A DNA stretch of 64,000 bases from Candidatus Heimdallarchaeota archaeon. GTDB taxonomy: Archaea; Asgardarchaeota; Heimdallarchaeia; Heimdallarchaeales; Heimdallarchaeaceae. Where the stretch lies: positions 79,925-143,924 of the forward strand of contig JAUVXV010000010.1 of the NCBI GenBank assembly GCA_030603365.1. Reading direction: 5' to 3'. Under the pieces are notes generated by a model that worked only from the letters and a program-made list of their open reading frames with translations, was not told the origin of the DNA and ran no database searches. The translations under genes and the position numbers were made by a program. The stretch's first letter is position 1, and each line of letters begins with the position of its first letter. Positions 56,628 to 64,000 of this stretch are shown piece after piece.

Positions 56628-57149
56628 TCAAACGAATTTTACTTTTTCTATAGGTTTATCACAAGTTGGGCATTTTTCGTTTTCTGAAATCCATTTTGCT
56701 AGGTGTTCCCTATGAAATAGATGACCACAGGGTTCAATTTCAGAGTGTTTTTCTTCTAAATCAAGAGTTTTATTACAAATCGAACAAATAGGATTATCTT
56801 CTTCTGGTATGGATTCTCCTTCAGAATACTCAAGTTTAGCAGGTGGATTTTTCTTATCTTGTTTTCTATAAATATACCCTAAGACAGAAGTGATGTAACC
56901 AGGTACAGGACCAAGCGATAAAGCAACAGCAAAAGGAATGTATAACGCAGGATCAACAGATGGAGCGAAAGACATACCAACCATAGATGCAACAAAGATA
57001 AAAGCAAAAACAGAGGATAATAATAACAAAATCCCTGCTGAGTTAATTGCATAACATCTATAGGAACAAAAAGCACTGTTCTTAAAGGTCCAATAAACAC
57101 TTATGCGATTAATCCCACATTGGGTGCATCTTTTGTTCATCAAATCCAC
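56628..57149 (-). CDS. membrane RING-finger protein (E3-ligase-like)
   Basis: The 173-residue protein has an N-terminal zinc site (C8, C11, C28, C32), two membrane helices (about residues 38-60 and 67-93), a linker, and a C-terminal RING finger. The RING ligands are C122, C125, C141, H143, H146, H149, C160 and C163, i.e. a RING-H2 layout with His at the sixth position where Cys is usual. The IEPCGHLFHREHLAKWI segment is close to eukaryotic RING-H2 E3 ligases. No ubiquitin, E1 or E2 gene is in the window. Its most likely role is a membrane ubiquitin ligase, inferred from fold alone. Confidence 0.75.
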   Translation of the reverse strand: MDLMNKRCTQCGINRISVYWTFKNSAFCSYRCYAINSAGILLLLSSVFAFIFVASMVGMSFAPSVDPALYIPFAVALSLGPVPGYITSVLGYIYRKQDKKNPPAKLEYSEGESIPEEDNPICSICNKTLDLEEKHSEIEPCGHLFHREHLAKWISENEKCPTCDKPIEKVKFV

Positions 57150-57217
57150 ATGGATATGAATATCATGTGTATATAAGTTTTTTATTACTATTATAGAAAA
57201 GAAAAGAAAAAAAGAAA

Positions 57218-57916
57218 CTAAAACTGTTTCTTTTTAAAAATAAATATCCCCAAAGCTAAAATGACAACTGTTGCGGCAAAACCAACACCTAATGAGAAGT
57301 ATAAGGGGTCGATATTCTCTAGAAAGTAACCTGGCATAATAGCAATCACTGACATTTGTTGACCTAGATAGATTGATAGAATTACTGACATTGCTACAGA
57401 CTTTACTAGCATACCAATCACCAAACCAGATGCACAAGCTATAGACATTGCTGATAAGGAAATCAAAAGATTTTCAAAGGAGAATTTCAGAATATATTTA
57501 AAGAATTCAGAGGGAACTGTACTTTGAATTAAGTCAACGATAATACCTGCAGTAAAACTCAGTAGAGACGCTATTGTGAGAGAGAACATAAATGCAATAT
57601 ATTTGGAAATGACAATGTGCCATCTTTTTACTGGGCGAATCAAAAATAGAGCATAAACATTTTTGGTTATTTCATTTGTCATAGTACTACTCAGTATTAC
57701 AGCTGCAAGTAAACCCCCGATACTAGCTATAACAATCCCTGAAAACAATGTTATTGGAAAGTCTCCTTGACTAGGATCTGAGATATGCATTATTATGATA
57801 ATTAAAGGCATACCAACCCATAAAGCTATAATTGTTTTTGATTTTGCAAACCCCTTAAATTCATCCCAAAGTAATAGTAAAAGGCTTTTCATACTATTTT
57901 TCATGTTACCACTCAT
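57218..57916 (-). CDS. ABC-2 type permease
   Basis: The 232-residue protein has six hydrophobic helices and the ABC-2 hallmark arrangement: a first helix after the FKGFAKSKTIIALWVGMPL start, an extended second (LFSGIVIASIGGLLAAVILS), the EITKNVYALFLIRPVKRWHI loop that contacts the ATPase, then four more helices. Its start overlaps the ATPase gene by four bases, a typical coupled pair. Export of a lipid, polysaccharide or drug is the usual role; the substrate is not visible. Confidence 0.85.
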   Translation of the reverse strand: MSGNMKNSMKSLLLLLWDEFKGFAKSKTIIALWVGMPLIIIIMHISDPSQGDFPITLFSGIVIASIGGLLAAVILSSTMTNEITKNVYALFLIRPVKRWHIVISKYIAFMFSLTIASLLSFTAGIIVDLIQSTVPSEFFKYILKFSFENLLISLSAMSIACASGLVIGMLVKSVAMSVILSIYLGQQMSVIAIMPGYFLENIDPLYFSLGVGFAATVVILALGIFIFKKKQF

Positions 57917-58878
57917 TCTAAACCACCCTCCACCACATACTTTAGATAAACCTTCTCTAAAGACGGTTTGAGATAATTGAAATTATATACTACTATCTGT
58001 TCATTGACAAAAAAGTCCATTAATTGATTTAGTCCTTTTTCTAAGTTTACATCCGAGATGAACATTATTGTAACTTGAGTTGAATCATCTTCGTTCAAAT
58101 CAACGTTTTCAACCAGAGATAAAGATTTTATTTGCTTGATTTTTTTACTAATATTTGGACTAGTTACTTCTACACCATCTCCTCCCATGAGCTCTTTTTG
58201 CAATTCTAGAGGTTTTCCAACTTTTGCAAGTTTTCCTTGATGTATTATTCCAATTGTGGTAGCTATATCTTCAACATCATCAAGTATATGTGATGAGAAT
58301 AGAATGGTTACATTGGTATCCGAAAGCTTCTTGATAGTATTCTTCAGTTGCCACCTACTTGTAGGATCTAAACCACTCAATGGTTCATCTAGAATTAAGA
58401 TAGGAGGATTATGAAGTAAAGCTTGGGCTAGCTTGAGTTTTTGTTTCATTCCTCCAGAAAGATGTTTGATTTTTCGTTTACGTGCATCTTGTAAATCTAC
58501 AACCCCCAATACCTCTGGTATTCGTTCGATTAAATCAGTTTTAGTCATTCCAGATAATCGTCCAAAAGTATTTAGAGCGTGATCAACAGTTCTCCATTCT
58601 TGAAAACCTACATCTTGAGGTAGATAACCAATTAATCTGTTGACATTTGGATTTTCTGAAGGAAGTTGACCATTGATTTTCACTTCACCTGTATGATTTT
58701 GAATAAGGCCAACAAGAATTTTAAGAGATGTTGTTTTACCGGCACCATTAGGTCCTATATATCCGAATATTTCTCCTTTGTCAATCTCAAATGATGCATT
58801 CTTTAATGCTTCAATAGCTCCATAATTCTTTGATACATTACAGAACTCTATAACGGGAATAGTTGCTCCTTTCGACAT
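57913..58878 (-). CDS. ABC-2 type transporter ATP-binding protein
   Basis: The 321-residue protein has Walker A GPNGAGKTT, Q-loop YLPQDVGF, signature LSGGMKQKLKLAQA, Walker B ILILDEPLSGLD and H-loop FSSHI. The C-terminal 100 residues form the regulatory domain typical of CcmA/DrrA-type ATPases. It is paired with the permease that overlaps it. Its own upstream region, 58879-58937, is a short divergent promoter shared with the GH3 gene. Confidence 0.93.
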   Translation of the reverse strand: MSKGATIPVIEFCNVSKNYGAIEALKNASFEIDKGEIFGYIGPNGAGKTTSLKILVGLIQNHTGEVKINGQLPSENPNVNRLIGYLPQDVGFQEWRTVDHALNTFGRLSGMTKTDLIERIPEVLGVVDLQDARKRKIKHLSGGMKQKLKLAQALLHNPPILILDEPLSGLDPTSRWQLKNTIKKLSDTNVTILFSSHILDDVEDIATTIGIIHQGKLAKVGKPLELQKELMGGDGVEVTSPNISKKIKQIKSLSLVENVDLNEDDSTQVTIMFISDVNLEKGLNQLMDFFVNEQIVVYNFNYLKPSLEKVYLKYVVEGGLE

Positions 58879-58937
58879 AAGATTCCAACCTTAGATTACA
58901 TTAATAATGTTATATAAAAATAATTGTAAATAGAAGA

Positions 58938-61058
58938 TTGGCAGTATTTCTGCAGAAGATTTATTATTTCTTAAAAAAAGATAACCATGTGATTTCTAAG
59001 GAAGAAGTAGAACACAAAGTAGATTCTTTACTAGAAGAACTAACTTTGGAAGAGAAATTCAAACTTATGGTTGGTTATTTTAGATTTCAAACTAACACAA
59101 TTAAGAGATTAGGAATTAAAACCTTTAAGGTGACTGATGGACCATTGGGTATCTCTCAACATTCCAGTTTTCTTAGAAAAAATACAAGGTTTCCTGGTGG
59201 AATAAATCTTGCAGCTTCTTGGAACCGAGAATTAGCTTATGAGTGTGGGGAAGCAATTGCAAAAGAAGCTAGAGCTATAAACCGTTTATGTGTCCTTGGT
59301 CCAGGGATAAATATAGGTAGAACTCCTTTCAATGGTCGAACTTTTGAGTATTATAGTGAGGACCCTTACTTAACTAAAGAGATTGCCATCCCATTTGTTA
59401 AAGGGTTACAAGATCAAAGAATTGCGGCTTGTCCTAAACATTATGTAGCAAATAATCAGGAAACAAATAGACATACAATTAGTTCAGAAATTGATGAACG
59501 AACACTTCATGAAATCTACTTAAGAGCTTTTAAGGAAATCGTAGAAGAAGCTGACCCTTGGACAATTATGACTGCATATAATCAAGTTAATTCAGAATAT
59601 GTTCATGGAAGTGCAAAACTTCTGAAATCTACTCTTTTTGAAAAATGGGGTTTTTCAGGTTTTGTTATGACAGATTGGTGGGCTACAAAACCAAGAGACT
59701 TAGAAAAAGGTGAACCACCTCAACCTTCTACAGAAGAAGCAATTAAGGCAGGTCTAACTCTTGAAATGCCAGTTCCTTTTCTTTATGGGGCTGAAACTTT
59801 AATAGAAAAATTTAGTGATGGAAAGTTTTCGGTAAAAGACATTGACAGTTTAATTAGACGCTTATTGAGAGTCTATGTACGAGTTGGTATGTTCGAAGAT
59901 AAAAAAGACCTTCCTAAAGGAGAAAGAAATACCAAGAAACACCAAGATTTAGCTAGAAAGATGTCTGAAGAAGGAATTGTCTTACTCAAAAACGAAAAAG
60001 AATTGCTTCCTATTGACATAACAAAAATAAATAAAATCGCAGTACTAGGTCCAAATCTAAATGCGAAATTCTATAAATTCTTGAAGGGTGGGGCGGCAGC
60101 TGTAACTCCTCCCTATGAAATCACTCCTCTTCAAGGATTGAAAGAAAAATGTAAAGGTAAAGTTGAGCTTATTACAAATCCATCTGAGTCAGACATAGTT
60201 CTCCTCTTTATGGGGTTGAATCATGATTCTCCAATTAAACTGTTGAATGATAAATTCACAGAACACAAAGAAGAGCACGGAAATGAGTCAGAGAAAATGG
60301 ATAGAATACAAATGGGTTTATCCCAATCCCAAGTTCAACTAATCAATGATACAGTTAAAATCAATCCTAAAACAGTTGTAATACTAATCAACGCCAATCC
60401 TATTGATATGGAGGAATGGTTAGAAAATATTCCAGCTCTTCTAGAAGCTTGGTATCCAGGAATGGAGGGTGGTAGAGCCATAGCAAACGTGCTTTTTGGA
60501 GATGTTAATCCTTCAGGAAAGCTTCCATGGACTTTCCCTAAGAAAATTAGTGACTCACCTGCACACAAATCTACAAAGACTTTTCCTGGTGAGAATCTTA
60601 AGGTCCATTATGAAGAAGGAATTTATGTTGGCTACAGATATTTTGAGAAGGAAAATATCGAACCTTTGTTCCCTTTTGGTTTTGGTTTATCCTACACTAC
60701 CTTTGATTTAAAAGAAGTTAGCTCTGATAAAAACACTCTGAAATCATTAGATGATTTTCTGGAATTAACTGTTAAAGTCTCCAATGCTGGGAAAAGATCT
60801 GGAAGCGAAGTGATTCAAGTTTATGTAGAACATGTAAAGCCATCAGTTGATAGACCAATAAAGGAGTTGATAGGGTTCCAAAAAGTTGCTCTAGAAATTG
60901 GAGATACTAAAAAAGTTCAAATTCATGTTAAAGCACAAGATTTAGCTTTCTATGATGTTAAATCTAAGAATTGGAAAGTTGATAAAGGTAAAATCATACT
61001 TCATATTGGTAATTCTTCAAAAGATGTTCATCTCAAAATGGAAATATCCTTCAAATAG
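58938..61058 (+). CDS. bglX: beta-glucosidase, glycoside hydrolase family 3
   Basis: The 706-residue protein begins at a TTG. It has the GH3 TIM barrel (VTDGPLGISQHSSFLRKNT, VLGPGINIGRTPFNGRTFEY, ACPKHYVANNQETNRHTIS), the nucleophile Asp in GFVMTDWWAT, the alpha/beta sandwich (VLGPNLNAKFYKFLKGG, WYPGMEGGRAIANVLFGDVN), and a C-terminal fibronectin-type domain (FPFGFGLSYTTFDL, VIQVYVEHVKPSVDRP). There is no signal peptide, so hydrolysis is intracellular. The acid/base Glu of the second domain cannot be placed with confidence. It probably works with the GH2 enzyme nearby on imported oligosaccharides. Confidence 0.93.
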   Translation: MAVFLQKIYYFLKKDNHVISKEEVEHKVDSLLEELTLEEKFKLMVGYFRFQTNTIKRLGIKTFKVTDGPLGISQHSSFLRKNTRFPGGINLAASWNRELAYECGEAIAKEARAINRLCVLGPGINIGRTPFNGRTFEYYSEDPYLTKEIAIPFVKGLQDQRIAACPKHYVANNQETNRHTISSEIDERTLHEIYLRAFKEIVEEADPWTIMTAYNQVNSEYVHGSAKLLKSTLFEKWGFSGFVMTDWWATKPRDLEKGEPPQPSTEEAIKAGLTLEMPVPFLYGAETLIEKFSDGKFSVKDIDSLIRRLLRVYVRVGMFEDKKDLPKGERNTKKHQDLARKMSEEGIVLLKNEKELLPIDITKINKIAVLGPNLNAKFYKFLKGGAAAVTPPYEITPLQGLKEKCKGKVELITNPSESDIVLLFMGLNHDSPIKLLNDKFTEHKEEHGNESEKMDRIQMGLSQSQVQLINDTVKINPKTVVILINANPIDMEEWLENIPALLEAWYPGMEGGRAIANVLFGDVNPSGKLPWTFPKKISDSPAHKSTKTFPGENLKVHYEEGIYVGYRYFEKENIEPLFPFGFGLSYTTFDLKEVSSDKNTLKSLDDFLELTVKVSNAGKRSGSEVIQVYVEHVKPSVDRPIKELIGFQKVALEIGDTKKVQIHVKAQDLAFYDVKSKNWKVDKGKIILHIGNSSKDVHLKMEISFK

Positions 61059-61150
61059 TAATATTTTCAGGTTTAAAAAATAGAAAATCTAGCTTCTTAA
61101 AATTGGAAGAAGGATAGGCTTTTTAAAAAACCACGGAGATTTCATTTATA

Positions 61151-61882
61151 ATGAAATCTTTTCAGGTTGTAGACTCTCTGTTCTTCGATTTGGATGGTAC
61201 TTTAACCGATCTTGGTACAAGATGGTGGATGCCTTTCTTCAGAGCAGTGGATAAGTTGAAACCTGATCACGATAGAGAACAAAGACAAATTGCTTTTGAA
61301 AAGGTATTAGATAGAGTTATGGGTACTGAAATGAGTAGTTCAAAACTACTCATATTAAACATCTTTTTCAAAGCCATCAAAGATTCTGAGATGTCTTTTT
61401 TTGATGCAATTAGAGCAATAAGATTGGTTAGAAAAGATCCCCTTGCTTTTAAAGAACTTGTACCTTTAGATGGAGTAAAAGAAGTCTTGGAAACTTTGCA
61501 TTCTCGAGGTTATAAGTTAGCTCTGGTAACTAGTGCTGGTGATAAGACTGTAAACCGAGCTAAAGCCAAGCTAGATATTCTAAACGAATTTGATGTCATA
61601 GTAACTAGAAATACAGTCAAAAGAATAAAACCTTACCCAGAACCAATACTATATGCTTGTGAGAAATTAAACAAACATCCTAATACTTGCGTTATGATAG
61701 GTGATTTCCCTCAAGATATACAAGCAGGTAAACAAGCTGGAACCAAAACTGTAGCCATTTTAGGAGTCAATGGGAAATATACAAAAGAGAGACTAAGAAA
61801 GTTAGAACCAGATGTAACACTGAATTCAATAGGAGAGCTATTACCCATATTTCTAGGTCCTCCCGAATTTTCTAAAATTTAG
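61151..61882 (+). CDS. HAD-superfamily phosphatase (phosphoglycolate-phosphatase-like)
   Basis: The 243-residue protein has the four HAD motifs: FFDLDGTLTD (motif I), LALVTSAGDK (II), a Lys in RIKPYPEPILYACEKL (III), and CVMIGDFPQDIQAGKQAGTK (IV), with a helical cap between I and II. Members dephosphorylate phosphoglycolate or sugar phosphates. It lies 92 bp after the GH3 gene, possibly in the same transcript, which fits a sugar-phosphate substrate but does not prove it. Confidence 0.85.
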   Translation: MKSFQVVDSLFFDLDGTLTDLGTRWWMPFFRAVDKLKPDHDREQRQIAFEKVLDRVMGTEMSSSKLLILNIFFKAIKDSEMSFFDAIRAIRLVRKDPLAFKELVPLDGVKEVLETLHSRGYKLALVTSAGDKTVNRAKAKLDILNEFDVIVTRNTVKRIKPYPEPILYACEKLNKHPNTCVMIGDFPQDIQAGKQAGTKTVAILGVNGKYTKERLRKLEPDVTLNSIGELLPIFLGPPEFSKI

Positions 61883-61898
61883 GTATTTATTATCTGAA

Positions 61899-62405
61899 CT
61901 ATTGAGAATTAGCAAGGAGGATTTTCAATGCTAATTCTATAATATCTTTCATCCCCTCTAAACTTTTCGAAGAGGTAATGTCTTCATTTACCCATTTTTG
62001 CATAACATAAACCAAATACTCTGGTTTCTTGGAATCGTAAATCCATTTCCATTTCTTGAATGGTTTCAATTTTAGTTCTCTAACACTTATTTCCCAAGAA
62101 TTAGCAGAAGTAATATCGTTATTAGTATTATAGATAACATGGAAAAGCATTCTTTCGTTATCTTTCATCGCTTCAAGAGTCCTAACAGAAATTTCTTTCC
62201 ATTGTGTTATAAGATGATTAAGAATATCTCCATATTCCGAGGGATACCACTGTAACTTGTTATCTTTGAGTCTTTTCATATTCCATGATTGCCACTTGCT
62301 TATTATGATGGGTTTTGGAATGGTTGTCATGTACTTCTGAATGTCCTTACTCTTTGATATTGCAAGAGAAGATTTGTATGGAGGAGATGTTGGATGTTTC
62401 GGCAT
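61899..62405 (-). CDS. unknown protein, 168 aa, under a paired-palindrome promoter
   Basis: A soluble protein with a basic N-terminal half (PKPIIISKWQSWNMKRLKD, SEYGDILNHLITQWKEISVR) and a Trp-rich middle (FKKWKWIYDSKKPEYLVYVM), ending in a helix. I recognise no family. The TATA box CATATAAAT at 62436-62444 places its transcript start about at the ATG, so it is leaderless. Two identical palindromes flank that TATA box, so the gene may be self-regulating or controlled by a repressor. It is divergent from the MBL hydrolase gene. Confidence 0.55.
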   Translation of the reverse strand: MPKHPTSPPYKSSLAISKSKDIQKYMTTIPKPIIISKWQSWNMKRLKDNKLQWYPSEYGDILNHLITQWKEISVRTLEAMKDNERMLFHVIYNTNNDITSANSWEISVRELKLKPFKKWKWIYDSKKPEYLVYVMQKWVNEDITSSKSLEGMKDIIELALKILLANSQ

Positions 62406-62416
62406 TCAAATCACAA

Positions 62417-62464
62417 GTTATTGGTAACAATAACACATATAAATAGTCTTATTGGTAACAATAA
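62417..62464. promoter_or_regulatory. two identical palindromes flanking the TATA box between divergent genes
   Basis: The 16-base palindrome TTATTGGTAACAATAA occurs at 62418-62433 and again at 62449-62464, 31 bp apart, three turns of the helix. The first extends by one base pair on each side. The TATA box CATATAAAT lies between them. A third GGTAAC core follows at 62489-62494, next to the AATATAAAG that probably serves the MBL gene. This is the layout of an operator bound by dimers on one face of the DNA. Confidence 0.65.
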
Positions 62465-62515
62465 ACGGAATTCACAAAGAAATATAAAGGTAACAACTGC
62501 AGTCTTTTTAATAAA

Positions 62516-63388
62516 ATGGTCAAACTAGAGAAAATTACAGAACATGTTGCGATAGATATTGAGACACAAAGTACAACTAGGTCATGTATCATCGGAGGAG
62601 TGTCATTAGGGAAATATTCTGTTGCTATTGATAGTGGAGGTTCATTAGAAGTAGGAACTGGTTTACGACATGAACTAGAAAAATACTTCAAAATACCAGT
62701 TAGATATCTGTTTCTAACACACACTCATGGTGATCATAGGAATGGAAGAGATGCTTTCAAAGACCTATCACTTGTTACTTGTCAGAAATGCATTGAAACC
62801 ATGCCAAAAAGTGTCAGTTTCGTAAAATGGAAAAAGGATATATTTGATACCAATTTCATTCTTAAAGAAGATAATTTGAGCTTAGAATTCCAACACGTAG
62901 GAGGACATAGTTATGGTTTTAGTATAGCTTATTTTCCTGCTGAAAAAGTTCTTTTCGCTGGAGATCTCTTTCTCACCAATCCCATTAATTTCGGTCTTCC
63001 TTTCATGGGGTTCTACCAAAACAAACCTAAAAGAACAGGAAATCCAGAAGAATATTTAGCAGCTTTTGATAGATTCATGAAGATGAAGATTGATGTTATT
63101 ATTCCTGGTCATGGAAGAGCTATCTGGAATCCTCAAGAATATCTAGATGAGCAAATTGTATTCTATAATTCTCTGAAATCATTCTTTATTTCAGCGATAG
63201 AAGAAGGTAAGAAACTAGATGAAATAGAAATGCCTCGATTGGAACTTATTGAGGAGGCATACAAAGATGTTGAAAGCAGGAAAAAAAGAAGCTATGCTCT
63301 AAAATTTCTAGAGAATTATCTTGATTGGATCAAGAAGAGTTTCTATAACTATTATAGTGGAAAATTTGATGCAGCAGGAGAACAGTGA
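62516..63388 (+). CDS. MBL-fold metallo-hydrolase
   Basis: The 290-residue protein has the metallo-beta-lactamase zinc motif HTHGDH at 69-74 (YLFLTHTHGDHRNGR), then VGGHSYGFSIAYFP with the next His, LFAGDLFLTNP with the bridging Asp, and IIPGHGRAI with the last His. Substrates in this broad group include thioesters, lactones and phosphodiesters; none is favoured here. TATA-like AATATAAAG at 62481-62489 suggests a nearly leaderless start. The palindromic operators upstream may control it together with the divergent gene. Confidence 0.85.
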   Translation: MVKLEKITEHVAIDIETQSTTRSCIIGGVSLGKYSVAIDSGGSLEVGTGLRHELEKYFKIPVRYLFLTHTHGDHRNGRDAFKDLSLVTCQKCIETMPKSVSFVKWKKDIFDTNFILKEDNLSLEFQHVGGHSYGFSIAYFPAEKVLFAGDLFLTNPINFGLPFMGFYQNKPKRTGNPEEYLAAFDRFMKMKIDVIIPGHGRAIWNPQEYLDEQIVFYNSLKSFFISAIEEGKKLDEIEMPRLELIEEAYKDVESRKKRSYALKFLENYLDWIKKSFYNYYSGKFDAAGEQ

Positions 63389-63431
63389 TTTTCTTTATTC
63401 GGATTTATCAACAAGGCTATTTGAACCCAAT

Positions 63432-63872
63432 CTAGATTGGTTTGAATACTCTATTTTGCCAGTAAATGAAACCTGATTCAGGAACACGATACATCAGTTC
63501 ACCATCAAATGGACCACCAAGAATAATTAACTCTGTTTGACTTATAGGTTGTAGTATAAAGTTATTCCAAGAGAAACGCAGAACACTTCCTTCAATCTGT
63601 AATTGAACATAATCAGGGATCTCTTCTCCCGTATGGATAGAATAATGTCTCTGCCATGCTTCATAGTTTCCAAGAAAAGAGGACCAATATGAGAGCAATT
63701 CTTGATCGGGTTGATAAATAGGACAAATGGGATTGTGTACACCTTCGATAGAGAGAATCAGATAATCATCGAAGAATTTCACTTTGATATTACCAGCATT
63801 AACTAGCCAGTGTGTTGCAACAAATGTAGTTTCATTTATAGGATTGAGGCTAATTTTATAACCGTCGTCCAC
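63432..63872 (-). CDS. C-terminal accessory-domain fragment of a serine-hydrolase (beta-lactamase-related) protein
   Basis: The 146 residues from a GTG at 63872 resemble the C-terminal lipocalin-like tail of class C beta-lactamase-related hydrolases: LLSYWSSFLGNYEAWQRHYS, IEGSVLRFSWNNFILQPISQ, GGPFDGELMYRVPESG, and WQNRVF. The catalytic SxxK domain is missing. The same frame stays open upstream for 29 more codons (to 63959) with natural-looking sequence (TRVESVWQDQSTFLLS) but no start codon, then a TAG. It may thus be a decayed remnant, or a free-standing small protein. Confidence 0.45.
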   Translation of the reverse strand: MDDGYKISLNPINETTFVATHWLVNAGNIKVKFFDDYLILSIEGVHNPICPIYQPDQELLSYWSSFLGNYEAWQRHYSIHTGEEIPDYVQLQIEGSVLRFSWNNFILQPISQTELIILGGPFDGELMYRVPESGFIYWQNRVFKPI

Positions 63873-64000
63873 TGAGAGCAGGAAAGTTGACTGATCTTGC
63901 CATACGCTCTCTACCCGAGTAAGAAGAATAGCAGGAGCGAGTAAACCTGAACGATTTTTCTACGGGTTTATATATGAAAGTACACATAGCAAGTTAGACA

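Overview
The window looks like a chromosome segment from an Asgard archaeon, probably a heterotrophic Heimdallarchaeia- or Lokiarchaeia-like lineage; the exact class cannot be fixed from the sequence alone. It is AT-rich and densely coded, has TATA-box promoters with a mix of leaderless and Shine-Dalgarno starts, and carries archaeal information and lipid genes (RqcH/NEMF, a TFS/RPB9-type zinc ribbon, type 2 IPP isomerase, an archaeal CDP-alcohol phosphotransferase, Mut7-C, AMMECR1). Eukaryote-like proteins point to Asgard: a Ras/Rab-like GTPase, a longin-V4R (TRAPP Bet3-related) protein, a membrane RING-finger protein, an AN1 zinc finger fused to a site-2 protease, a Yip1-like membrane protein and an EMC6/Rab5IF-like membrane protein. 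I found no rRNA, tRNA, CRISPR array, integrase or transposase.

Layout. 0-6 kb: a UroD-like protein, a small membrane protein, an MfnF-like ASKHA protein overlapping the longin-V4R gene, then a GNAT/TPR operon on the other strand. 6-14 kb: a variable island of secreted or surface proteins with a C-terminal anchor, ending at formate-tetrahydrofolate ligase (fhs). Besides the intact gene there are two displaced copies of the fhs 3' end, in the same orientation and increasingly decayed with distance. 14-29 kb: a conserved housekeeping block (AN1-S2P, idi2, TFS-like ribbon, a ThiI-like protein with a ruined PP-loop, AMMECR1-Mut7C-CBS operon, RqcH, small membrane proteins, lipid synthase, coiled-coil protein plus GTPase, Yip1-like protein, ABC ATPase). 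29-35 kb: a Dpp/Opp peptide transporter split by an unrelated gene; its last ATPase has two membrane helices built in, and no binding protein is present. 35-45 kb: two tandem coiled-coil/winged-helix proteins, glutamate dehydrogenase, a 991-residue PEP-synthase-like protein with receiver-like domains, a four-HTH regulator, and a Hef-like helicase. 45-48 kb: a beta-helix surface protein flanked by perfect 35-bp inverted repeats. 48-64 kb: catabolic enzymes (GlcD-type FAD oxidase, DUF917, KstD-like flavoprotein, GH2 beta-galactosidase, GH3 beta-glucosidase, HAD phosphatase, MBL hydrolase), the RING protein, and an ABC-2 exporter.

Together the genes suggest an organism that imports peptides and glycosides, assimilates ammonium through glutamate dehydrogenase, uses folate-linked C1 units, and displays variable beta-helix proteins on its surface. 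The two most unusual structures are the stacked fhs 3' ends at 7.8-12.4 kb, which look like the record of repeated insertion next to fhs, and the potentially invertible surface-gene cassette at 45.96-47.65 kb.
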